Below the pieces are notes generated by a model. That model searched no databases, was not told the DNA's origin, and saw only the letters and a list, made by a program, of their open reading frames with translations. The translations under genes and the position numbers were made by a program. Shown here one piece after another: positions 6,364 through 13,196 of a DNA stretch of 17,078 nt. This stretch comes from DAOUAG01 sp034432935 (lineage in GTDB: Bacteria; Chloroflexota; Dehalococcoidia; SM23-28-2; RBG-16-64-32): NCBI GenBank assembly GCA_034432935.1, contig DAOUBD010000006.1:1-17078 (forward strand). The letters run 5' to 3'. Within the stretch, counting starts at the first letter, position 1. Each line of letters starts with the position of its first letter.

Positions 6364-7321
6364 TCAGCGAACACTTTGCCAGCCGGTGCAGTTGTAGTAG
6401 GGATAGTTGTTCACCACCGCGTTCCAGGGGGCGAAGCAGGCGCGGTAGTAGCCGGGCCGGTTGTCCTGGCCCAGGTACCAGCTATCGCTGACCACCGTCC
6501 AGTAATTGCTATCACCGGGAGCGATGCCCGCGATGTGCTGCCACCCTTCTACCAACCGGCCGTATGTTGAGCCGTCGTACTTCCTGATGTGCACCGCCAC
6601 GTGGTTCTCAGCTTCGTTTACGTCCCCGAACCACCACCTCAGCCGGCCAACCTCGCCGACAGCGGAAGGCTGGTCGGCTGGGCGCAAGCCGTGCACCCAG
6701 TTGGCCATGGTCGCGTCCCAGGAGGTTGGCCCAAGCACCGAGTCGCACCACTGCAGTCCCGGAATGTTCGTGTCCATGATGCTGTTTGTACCGGAATAGC
6801 AGCCGAAGGTGCTTTCGTCGTACTGCTCCCACAGATTGAATACATGGCCCAGCTCGTGCGCGGCGACGGCGCGATACCTGTCGAAGTTCCAAGACTGGGC
6901 CGCATTGAACTCTATGACGCCGCCCTTCAAATACTTGCCTCCGCGTACCAGGTCAGGCAACTCCGTACGTTGATAACATCCCCAGGTCCCGGCAAGACAG
7001 GAGTAGCTCCAAGTATACCTAAACTCAAGATCGCACGGGCTGCCTTCGGCGATCTCGCTGCCGAAGGAAGAGGTAAACGCGGCTACCCAGTCGTTGATGG
7101 CTTGCTGGAGAGCCTGCTTGTCGTTATTATTGAAGTTCGAGCACCATTTCAGGGCCCTGCCCTCGGAAATCCAGGCCCACTGGACCATCGTTTGTGACGG
7201 GTCCCAGCTGTTAGCAGCCTCTGAAAAAAAACGTATAGTGGTAAGCCTGCGTGGAGCGCGCCCCCGCCCGGAGGGCCATGCCAGCGGCAGTCAACAAAAA
7301 GAGAGCGCTGCGAGCACCCAT
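6364..7321 (-). CDS. Secreted HExxH zinc metallopeptidase, reading frame broken at an 8-base homopolymer
   Basis: The open part (7188 to 6364) encodes 274 aa with HELGHVFNLWE (His111 to Glu121 counted from the ATG at 7188): an HExxH zinc site with a possible acidic third ligand at the metzincin spacing. NSIMD about 25 residues later resembles a Met-turn. It has many Cys and Trp and no signal peptide of its own. Upstream, the ATG at 7321 has a GGAGG and a good promoter, and begins an export signal (ALFLLTAAGMAL, then ARSTQA). That frame ends at a TAA (7213-7211) just after a run of eight T on the coding strand (A at 7224-7231). Removing one base from the run makes a single open frame from 7321 to 6364, adding YHYTFFSEAANSWDPSQT before the apparent start. 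So the gene is one unit with a one-base frameshift: sequencing error, slippage or decay. The protease family is not further resolved. Confidence 0.72.
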
Positions 7322-7339
7322 CTTCGCCTCCGCACCCCT

Positions 7340-7367
7340 AGAATAGCCCGCTGAAATCATTTGTCAA
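7340..7367 (-). promoter_or_regulatory. Promoter of the metallopeptidase operon
   Basis: On the minus strand a consensus TTGACA (7367-7362) is followed after 16 bases by TATTCT (7345-7340). Downstream come a GGAGG (7331-7327) and the ATG at 7321, so the leader is short. This arrangement supports 7321 as the real start of the metallopeptidase gene. Confidence 0.65.
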
Positions 7368-7380
7368 GGACGACCTTGAC
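7363..7380. repeat. Perfect palindrome over the metallopeptidase -35 box, candidate operator
   Basis: GTCAAGG (7363-7369), a four-base spacer, then CCTTGAC (7374-7380) form a perfect 7-bp inverted repeat. It covers five of the six bases of the minus-strand -35 box TTGACA. A dimeric regulator bound here would block RNA polymerase. No regulator can be named. Confidence 0.5.
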
Positions 7381-7385
7381 CAGCC

Positions 7386-7410
7386 AGAGAGAGAGAGAGA
7401 GAGAGAGAGA
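7386..7410. repeat. (AG)12 dinucleotide microsatellite
   Basis: Twenty-five uninterrupted bases of alternating A and G, an unusually long dinucleotide tract for a bacterial chromosome. It lies upstream of both divergent promoters, 19 bases beyond the metallopeptidase -35 box and about 160 bases before the sulfite reductase -35 box, so it is not a promoter spacer as placed. Confidence 0.9.
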
Positions 7411-7569
7411 CGTGCCTCTGTCGGCGCCGGCTTCCTGCTCCATCACATGGCCGGAGCCCGCCTATGGCTGCCGCCAGTACCGCGCTAGCCCCTGTGCCCA
7501 CTAACGTGCTTGCGATCTGCCCCCCCACTGGCTACCGCGCCGTTCGCCCATCTTGCCATCCCCAACCGC

Positions 7570-7598
7570 TTGACAGCGCCTCCTCAGGCCCGTATAAT
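7570..7598 (+). promoter_or_regulatory. Consensus sigma-70 promoter of the sulfate reduction operon
   Basis: TTGACA (7570-7575), a 17-base spacer and TATAAT (7593-7598): both boxes are perfect consensus with ideal spacing. The predicted start is near 7605, giving a leader of about 46 bases to the ATG at 7651. A promoter this strong in a sulfur assimilation operon would normally need repression; the string AGTTACTGGAC (7603-7613) lies at the predicted start and resembles one at the Rrf2 gene promoter. Confidence 0.85.
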
Positions 7599-7650
7599 TC
7601 CGAGTTACTGGACAAACAAAGTCGACATCGGCCTAGAACGGCGGTGCGTC

Positions 7651-9465
7651 ATGACCACTCAAGAGAGACCACCTACACTTAAGGCCCACCCCAAGGTGCC
7701 CCGCGACCTGAAGCCAGGGCACGTCTTCGTGACCCTGGACGAGGAGATCGAGAACTTCGAGATCGAGGCCCGGCGCTTCCGGGCCGACCCCGAGGCCACG
7801 GAGGCCGAGTTCACACCCTTCCGCCTGCGCATGGGCGTCTACGGCCAGCGGCAGATGGACCAGCAGATGATCCGCGTCAAGCTCCCCTACGGCGGCATAA
7901 ACGCGGAGCAGATGGAGGTGATGGCCGAGATCGCGGAGCGGTTCTCCGCCCTGCGGCGCGGCCATATCACCACCCGCGAGAACATCCAGTTCCACTTCGT
8001 AAACCTGGACCACGCCACCGAGGTGATGCGCATGCTGGCAGGCGTCGGCCTCACCACCCGGGAGGCCTGCGGCCACACCGTCCGCAACATCACCGGGTGC
8101 GCCTACGCCGGCGTCTGCCCCAACGAGACCTTCGACGCCACGCCTTACCTGGCAGCCTACGGCCGCAACATGCTGCGCAACCCCATCTGCCAGAACATGC
8201 CCCGCAAATGGAAGACCGCCTTCTCCTCCTGCGACACCGACTGCGCCGGCACCCCTTTCCACGACCTTGGCTTCGTGGCCAAGATACGTCGCGAGAACGG
8301 GCGTGAGGTGCGCGGCTTCCAGATCGTAGTTGGCGGCGGCACTTCCACCATGCCCCGCCAGGCCGACGTTATCTACGACTTCGTGACGGCGGACGACGGC
8401 CGTTACATCCGCGTGGCGGAGGCGATCATCAAGGTCTTCGACAAAGAAGGCGGCCTGCCCATGTTCTTGCGCAAGAACATGAACAAGGCCCGGGTCAAGT
8501 TCCTGGTCCAGAAGCTGGGCATCGAGGAGTTTCGCAGGCAGGTGGAAGAGGAGCTGGCCCAGCCGTGGGCCCTGGAGCCCCTGGACATGGAGGCCCTAAC
8601 CCAGCTGGCGCCTGAAGGGCCGACGCCCGGCGAGGCGCCCGACGGCGTGGCGCCGGGCGAGGGGTTCGACCGCTGGGTGCAGACCAACGTGCGCCCCCAG
8701 CGGCAGGAGGGCTTCGTGGCCGTCACCGTCACCGTGCCCCTGGGCAACCTGACGCCGGAGCAGTTCCGGGGCCTGGCCCAGATCATGCGCCGCTTCAGCG
8801 GCGGCACCGCCCGGACGCAGCAAAACCAGAACCTGGTGCTGCGCTGGGTTCATCAGCAGTCGCTGCCCGCCCTCCACGCCGCCCTCAAGGAGATCGGCCT
8901 GGGCGAGCCCGATGCCGGCCTCATCAGCGATGTGGTGTCCTGCCCCGGCACGGACTCCTGCAAGCTGGGCATCACCTCCTCACAGGGCGTTGGCGCCGCC
9001 ATCCGCGAGGCCGTCCGCTCCTGGGGCATCGACGACCCGCTGGTGCAGGAGATCTACATCAAGGCCAGCGGCTGCCCCAACGGGTGCGGCCAGCACCACC
9101 TTGGGGCCATCGGGCTCCAGGGATCTTCCTTCAGCGCTAACAACGCCACCATCCCTTGCTTCGACATCTTCTTGGGCGGTGGCAACTACATAGGCGGTGG
9201 CAAATACGGCGTGCGTGTGGCCCGCGTCCCCTCCAAGCGGGTTCCTCAGGCCCTGCGCAAGATCGTCGACCACTACCTCGCCAACCGCCAGGAGGGCGAG
9301 CGCTTCATAGACTTCGTGGACCGGGTCGGGCCCAAGAGCTTCGATCCTCTGTTGGACGAGTTCAAAGAGGTCGGCCCTGTGCACCAGGACATCGAGATGT
9401 ACATGGATTGGGGCAAGGAAGAGCTGTTCACCGTGATCCGCGGTGAGGGCGAATGCTCCGTCTAG
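7651..9465 (+). CDS. Assimilatory sulfite reductase, siroheme/4Fe-4S, ferredoxin type
   Basis: A 604-aa member of the nitrite/sulfite reductase family, reducing sulfite to sulfide with six electrons. It has the family's two-fold repeat: the first half includes LRMGVYGQRQMDQQMIRVKLP, TTRENIQFHFV and NITGCAYAGVCPNE; the second half carries the cluster and siroheme cysteines C431 and C437 (CPGTDSC) and C475 and C479 (CPNGC), the C-x5-C-xn-C-x3-C signature. The frame stays open up to 7510, but the ATG at 7651 is chosen because earlier starts lie upstream of or within the consensus promoter at 7570-7598. The immediate ribosome binding site is weak (ACGGCGG). Ferredoxin-dependent nitrite reductases share this architecture. 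The neighbouring APS reductase and ATP sulfurylase genes make sulfite the likely substrate. It leads the operon; cysH follows after 35 bases. Confidence 0.93.
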   Translation: MTTQERPPTLKAHPKVPRDLKPGHVFVTLDEEIENFEIEARRFRADPEATEAEFTPFRLRMGVYGQRQMDQQMIRVKLPYGGINAEQMEVMAEIAERFSALRRGHITTRENIQFHFVNLDHATEVMRMLAGVGLTTREACGHTVRNITGCAYAGVCPNETFDATPYLAAYGRNMLRNPICQNMPRKWKTAFSSCDTDCAGTPFHDLGFVAKIRRENGREVRGFQIVVGGGTSTMPRQADVIYDFVTADDGRYIRVAEAIIKVFDKEGGLPMFLRKNMNKARVKFLVQKLGIEEFRRQVEEELAQPWALEPLDMEALTQLAPEGPTPGEAPDGVAPGEGFDRWVQTNVRPQRQEGFVAVTVTVPLGNLTPEQFRGLAQIMRRFSGGTARTQQNQNLVLRWVHQQSLPALHAALKEIGLGEPDAGLISDVVSCPGTDSCKLGITSSQGVGAAIREAVRSWGIDDPLVQEIYIKASGCPNGCGQHHLGAIGLQGSSFSANNATIPCFDIFLGGGNYIGGGKYGVRVARVPSKRVPQALRKIVDHYLANRQEGERFIDFVDRVGPKSFDPLLDEFKEVGPVHQDIEMYMDWGKEELFTVIRGEGECSV

Positions 9466-9500
9466 AGGCCAGCACGTAAACCAAGCAGGAGGTGACGCTA

Positions 9501-10229
9501 GTGAAAGAGGCGGTAAGGCCCAGGTTCACGAAGGATGAGGTCCAGGAGCTGAACGAACGCTTCCGGGGCAAGGCGCCGGAGGAGATCGTGCGTTGGGCGG
9601 GAGAGACGCTGGGCCCGGACATCAAGTTCGCCAACAGCTTTGGCGCTGAAGACGTGGCGCTGCACGACATGATCGCCAAGCTGGCGCCCAGCATCCGGGT
9701 CTTCACCCTGGACACCGGACGCCTCAACCCTGAGACGTACGAGGTCATGGAGAGCGTCCGCATGAAGTACCCCGAAATCGCCATCGAGACGATGTTCCCC
9801 AAGTACGAAGCCGTGCAGCAACTGGTGCGGGAGAAGGGGTTCTTCTCCTTCCGCGATAGCGTGGAGAACCGGCGCGAGTGCTGCGCCATCCGCAAGGTGG
9901 AGCCACTGAAGCGGGCGCTGGCCGACGCCAAGGCCTGGATGACGGGGCTGCGCCGGGAGCAGTCCGTGACCCGGACCGATACTCAGGCCTTCGAGTGGGA
10001 CGAAGGGAACGGCATCCTCAAGGTCAACCCGCTGGTGGACTGGTCCAACGACGACGTTTGGGCCTACATCCGGGCCAACAAGGTGCCCTACAACAAGCTA
10101 CACGACATGGGATTCCCCAGCATCGGCTGCGCCCCCTGCACCCGCGCCGTGAAGCCCGGCGAGGACATCAGGGCCGGGCGCTGGTGGTGGGAGAACCCTG
10201 AGTACAAGGAGTGCGGCCTCCACCACTAG
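9501..10229 (+). CDS. cysH: Assimilatory APS reductase (4Fe-4S, thioredoxin-type)
   Basis: Reduces adenylyl sulfate to sulfite and AMP in the cytoplasm. The 242-aa protein has the paired cluster cysteines C127-C128 in ECCAIRKVEPL and C210/C213 in GCAPCTR, which mark the 4Fe-4S APS reductases rather than PAPS reductases of the E. coli type. The catalytic Cys is C238 in the C-terminal KECGLHH. Earlier motifs include SFGAEDVALHDM and FTLDTGRLNPETY. The GTG at 9501 is preferred over one at 9492 because AGGAGG (9487-9492) is correctly spaced from it and overlaps the earlier GTG. APS specificity agrees with the absence of an APS kinase gene in the window and the presence of sat downstream. Confidence 0.95.
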   Translation: MKEAVRPRFTKDEVQELNERFRGKAPEEIVRWAGETLGPDIKFANSFGAEDVALHDMIAKLAPSIRVFTLDTGRLNPETYEVMESVRMKYPEIAIETMFPKYEAVQQLVREKGFFSFRDSVENRRECCAIRKVEPLKRALADAKAWMTGLRREQSVTRTDTQAFEWDEGNGILKVNPLVDWSNDDVWAYIRANKVPYNKLHDMGFPSIGCAPCTRAVKPGEDIRAGRWWWENPEYKECGLHH

Positions 10230-10256
10230 GCCCACAGCCCAGAACCCGAACGCCTG

Positions 10257-10290
10257 GCAGGGTCACGGGTCCGGCGGCCCGTGACCCTGC
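10257..10290 (+). repeat. 13-bp perfect hairpin between cysH and sat
   Basis: GCAGGGTCACGGG (10257-10269) pairs completely with CCCGTGACCCTGC (10278-10290) around an eight-base loop. No T-tract follows, so it is not a canonical intrinsic terminator. It lies inside an operon 28 bases after the cysH stop and 27 bases before the sat ATG, where it could stabilise the upstream mRNA, mark a processing site or partly attenuate transcription. Confidence 0.75.
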
Positions 10291-10317
10291 TCTAACAGCA
10301 GACCCAGGGAGAACGTG

Positions 10318-11520
10318 ATGACGACGGCCCAGCCACAGACCTTCACCACCAGCCAGCCCCATGGCGGCCGGCTGGTGGATCTTCTAGTCCCCGCCGACGA
10401 GGCAGCCAGCCTCCGCCAGGAGGCCCAGGCGCTACCCGCCATTCAGCTCTCCAGCCGCTCCCTCTCCGACCTCGAGCTGCTGGCGACCGGAGGCTACAGC
10501 CCCCTGGATGGCTTCATGACCCGGGCTGACTACGAGAGCGTGGTGACGGAGATGCGCCTCTCCTCCGGGGTCGTGTGGCCGATGCCCATCACCCTCCCGG
10601 TGCGGGACGAAACGGCCGCCGCGTTGCGCGAGGGCCAACGCGTGGCCCTCACGGACGAGGATGGCGTCATCTTGGCGATCATGGACGTGCGCGAGAAGTT
10701 CCGGTACGACAAGCGGCTGGAGGCCCGCCTCGTCTACCGCACGGAGGACGAGGCGCACCCCGGCGTGGCCGCCCTCTACGCCCAGGGCGACACCCTCCTC
10801 GGCGGTCCCGTGCGCGCCCTAGCCACCCCGGCCCACGGCGACTTCCTTCAGTACCGCCTGACACCTGCCCAGACCCGCGCCGAGTTCGCGGCCCGCGGCT
10901 GGCGCACCGTCGTCGGTTTCCAAACGCGCAACCCTGTGCACCGGGCCCACGAGTATATCCAGAAATGCGCCATGGAGATCGTCGACGGGCTCCTGCTGCA
11001 TCCCCTGGTGGGCGACACCAAGTCCGACGACATACCGGCGGACGTGCGTATGCGCTGCTACGAGGTGCTCTTGCGGAACTACTACCCGCCGGAGCGGGTG
11101 GTGCTGGCCGTCAACCCGGCAGCGATGCGCTACGCCGGCCCGCGAGAGGCCGTCTTCCACGCCCTGGTGCGCAAGAACTTCGGCTGCACCCACTTCATCG
11201 TGGGGCGTGACCACGCCGGCGTCGGCTCCTACTACGGCACCTTCGACGCCCAGCGCATCTTCGACGAGTTCACCCCAGCCGAGCTGGGCATAACGCCCCT
11301 GATGTTCGACAACACCTTCTTCTGCCGCAAGTGCGACGCCATGGCCAGCGCCAAGACCTGCCCCCATGACCCGGAGGCCCGGGTCAGCCTTTCTGGCACC
11401 CAGGTGCGGGAGATGCTGAAAGGGGGCATCATGCCGCCGCCGGAGTTCTCGCGGCCTGAGGTGGCCCAGGTGCTCATCGAAGCGATGCAGGAAAGGATCA
11501 CTCCTCACCATGCCATCTGA
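10318..11520 (+). CDS. sat: ATP sulfurylase (sulfate adenylyltransferase)
   Basis: Forms APS and pyrophosphate from sulfate and ATP. The 400-aa protein is the homo-oligomeric Sat type with no APS kinase extension. Motifs in order: QTRNPVHRAHE (202-212; nucleotide and sulfate binding, with the H-x-x-H pair), GRDHAGVG (296-303), a zinc-site-like cluster C336, C339, C348, H350, and SLSGTQVREML near the end. The ATG at 10318 is chosen with AGGGAG six bases upstream; a GTG directly before it would add one residue. The stop overlaps the start of the following membrane protein by 11 bases, so the two are probably translationally coupled. Sat makes the APS used by the upstream cysH product. Confidence 0.97.
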   Translation: MTTAQPQTFTTSQPHGGRLVDLLVPADEAASLRQEAQALPAIQLSSRSLSDLELLATGGYSPLDGFMTRADYESVVTEMRLSSGVVWPMPITLPVRDETAAALREGQRVALTDEDGVILAIMDVREKFRYDKRLEARLVYRTEDEAHPGVAALYAQGDTLLGGPVRALATPAHGDFLQYRLTPAQTRAEFAARGWRTVVGFQTRNPVHRAHEYIQKCAMEIVDGLLLHPLVGDTKSDDIPADVRMRCYEVLLRNYYPPERVVLAVNPAAMRYAGPREAVFHALVRKNFGCTHFIVGRDHAGVGSYYGTFDAQRIFDEFTPAELGITPLMFDNTFFCRKCDAMASAKTCPHDPEARVSLSGTQVREMLKGGIMPPPEFSRPEVAQVLIEAMQERITPHHAI

Positions 11521-12655
11521 CGGCGCCGGAACCGCCAGCCGGGAAGCCGTGGGGCCACGGATCTTGCATCACGATGCCGCTGCTTCTCTGGCGGCCCACG
11601 GCAGCAGGGCGGCCGCCTGGTATGGCGCTGGCCTGCGACTGGCCTACAGCGCCGCCGGAGTCTTCCTCTTCATCCTGGCCCTCCAACTGCTAAAAGAAGG
11701 CGCCGGCGGCATCAAGCCCATCCTGAAGACGGCTTCTGCCCACGGCCCTCTGAACCTGCTGGGTTTCGGCTGGCTGGGGGCCTACGGTGTCATGAGCGGA
11801 TCGCCGGTAGCGGCCATCTCCCTCAGCCTCTTCGCCAGCCAAACTGTCTCTGACATCGAGGCCTTCGCCATGCTCAACGGCTCCCGCCTCGGCGCATCGT
11901 TCATCGTTCTCTTCGTGGGGTTCCTCCAATACGCCTTCCGCCGGCGCTCCGCCGATGGCCTGTTCATCGGCGCAGTGGCCCTCCTCACGGCCTTCACCCT
12001 CTGGCTGCCGGTGCTCCCCATCGGCATCATGGCCCTGAAATCGGGCTGGTTCGACTCCGTTCAGGTGAAGACGCTGCCCGGGATCACCTCTGCCATCGAT
12101 CTGGTGTTCGACCCCATTGCGGAGCGGGCCAACCAGCACCTGCCCGCCCTGGCCTTGTTCGCGGGCGGCATCGGCATCCTCCTAGCCGCCTTCGCCATCT
12201 TCGACCGAGCCCTGCCCAACCTGGAGCAACCAAGCCTGCGTGTGGACCGCATCCGGGAGTGGCTCCATCATCCCCTGCCCATGTTCGCCGTGGGCCTGGC
12301 CGTCACTGCCGTAACCCTTTCGGTGTCCATCTCCCTCACCCTGCTGATTCCTCTGTCCCTTAAGGGCTACGTACGCAGGGAGAACATCATCCCCTACGTG
12401 ATGGGCGCCAACATCTCCACCTGGGTAGACACCCTGGTGGCGGCCGTCCTCCTCCAGGCCCCCAGGGCCTCCACCATCGTCTTCACCCAGATGGGCGTAG
12501 GGGCCGTGGTATCCCTAACAGTCCTCTTCCTCTTCTACCGGCCGTACTCCGAAGCCATCCTCTTCGTGGCACGGAGGGTCACCCACAGCAAGAGGGGGTT
12601 CGCCCTGTTCCTGGGCGCCATCTTCTTGGTGCCCCTGGTGTTGTTCCTGGCGTGA
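11510..12655 (+). CDS. Na+/Pi-cotransporter-like membrane protein, candidate sulfur-oxyanion transporter
   Basis: A 381-aa integral membrane protein with about eight hydrophobic helices after a hydrophilic N-terminus of roughly 40 residues. Two internal repeats resemble the Na/Pi cotransporter (PF02690) pattern: GSPVAAISLSLFASQTVSD...MLNGSRLGASFIVL and, in the second half, TLSVSISLTLLIPLSLKG...YVMGANISTWVDTL, the latter close to the GANIGTT element of that family. The QSSS signature that lines the site in phosphate transporters is absent from both repeats, so the substrate is probably not phosphate. The start codon lies inside the last codons of sat (11-base overlap), and no other sulfate importer is encoded in the window. 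I infer uptake of sulfate, or movement of another sulfur anion such as sulfite. Family membership is by pattern only; an unrelated permease fold is possible. Confidence 0.72.
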   Translation: MPSDGAGTASREAVGPRILHHDAAASLAAHGSRAAAWYGAGLRLAYSAAGVFLFILALQLLKEGAGGIKPILKTASAHGPLNLLGFGWLGAYGVMSGSPVAAISLSLFASQTVSDIEAFAMLNGSRLGASFIVLFVGFLQYAFRRRSADGLFIGAVALLTAFTLWLPVLPIGIMALKSGWFDSVQVKTLPGITSAIDLVFDPIAERANQHLPALALFAGGIGILLAAFAIFDRALPNLEQPSLRVDRIREWLHHPLPMFAVGLAVTAVTLSVSISLTLLIPLSLKGYVRRENIIPYVMGANISTWVDTLVAAVLLQAPRASTIVFTQMGVGAVVSLTVLFLFYRPYSEAILFVARRVTHSKRGFALFLGAIFLVPLVLFLA

Positions 12656-12660
12656 GGATG

Positions 12661-12691
12661 TGGACAGAGGCCCCTTGGCTTGTGCTACGAT
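12661..12691 (+). promoter_or_regulatory. Probable promoter of the Rrf2-cysK operon
   Basis: TGGACA (12661-12666) and an extended -10 TGC-TACGAT (TACGAT at 12686-12691) are separated by 19 bases, slightly long. The -10 region shares GCTTGTGCTA with the riboswitch operon promoter. A short imperfect dyad (GAGGAACTTACTCC, 12696-12709) lies at the predicted start and could be an autoregulatory site. Confidence 0.5.
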
Positions 12692-12745
12692 TGTTGAGGA
12701 ACTTACTCCACTTTCTTCTTCCCTATCCTTCCCCTTGTTAAGACG

Positions 12746-13189
12746 ATGAAGATATCGACCAAAGGCGACTACGGGATCAGGGCTCTTATCGAGCTGTCTC
12801 ACCATTACGGCGACCCCCGCCCGACCCAGAGCAGCGAGATCGCCGCCCGGCAGAACATCCCGGAGTCCTACCTAGAGCAACTTCTGACAACCCTGCGCCG
12901 CGCCGGCTTCATCCGCAGCGTCCGCGGGCCTCAGGGAGGTCACGCCTTGGTACGGGACCCAGGCCAGATAAGGGTTAGCGAGGTGATCGAAGCGCTGGAG
13001 GGCTCCATCATGCCCATCGACTGCCTCGACGAGGGGAGCTCCTGCTCCAGGAGCGGCGGCTGCGCCCAGAGGGAGATGTGGCAGGCGGTGCGGGAGGCTA
13101 TCCTAGGTGTGTTGGAGAACACCACTATCGGCGACCTGGCTGAGCGGGACCGGGTGGTCCAGCCCGGGGGGGCCCGCTACGTTATCTAG
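12746..13189 (+). CDS. Rrf2-family transcriptional regulator with three cysteines
   Basis: A 147-aa winged-helix regulator. The N-terminus MKISTKGDYGIRALIELSHH and the recognition region IPESYLEQLLTTLRRAGFIRSVRGPQGGHAL are classic Rrf2. A cysteine set C93-x6-C100-x5-C106 sits where IscR has its cluster ligands (C92, C98, C104), followed by REMWQAV. It could bind a Fe-S cluster (IscR, NsrR-like) or sense cysteine status through a partner (CymR-like); the sequence cannot separate these. It is encoded seven bases before cysK and next to the sulfate reduction operon, so local control of sulfur assimilation is likely. There is no clear Shine-Dalgarno sequence before the ATG, unlike most genes in the window. 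Confidence 0.92.
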   Translation: MKISTKGDYGIRALIELSHHYGDPRPTQSSEIAARQNIPESYLEQLLTTLRRAGFIRSVRGPQGGHALVRDPGQIRVSEVIEALEGSIMPIDCLDEGSSCSRSGGCAQREMWQAVREAILGVLENTTIGDLAERDRVVQPGGARYVI

Positions 13190-13196
13190 GAGAAAG

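Larger units (their letters stand above)
7322..7650. other. Divergent intergenic region between metallopeptidase and sulfite reductase
   Basis: These 329 bases hold the minus-strand promoter of the metallopeptidase, a palindrome over its -35 box, an (AG)12 tract and the plus-strand promoter of the sulfite reductase operon. The stretch 7411-7569 between the AG tract and the plus promoter shows no ORF with a ribosome binding site and no structure that I can identify. Confidence 0.6.

Noticed and set aside
5620..6570. A 316-residue plus-strand frame opposite the secreted protein and metallopeptidase
   Set aside because: The minus-strand frames carry a signal peptide, a ribosome binding site and an HELGH zinc motif; the plus frame is Arg/Pro/Gly-rich with no recognisable domain.
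7510..7650. Upstream extension of the sulfite reductase frame to an ATG at 7510
   Set aside because: It would begin upstream of the consensus promoter at 7570-7598 and encodes residues unlike the family; the ATG at 7651 fits.
13107..13196. Upstream extension of cysK into the regulator gene
   Set aside because: The added 30 residues lie entirely within the Rrf2 coding sequence in another frame; the ATG at 13197 has its own ribosome binding site.
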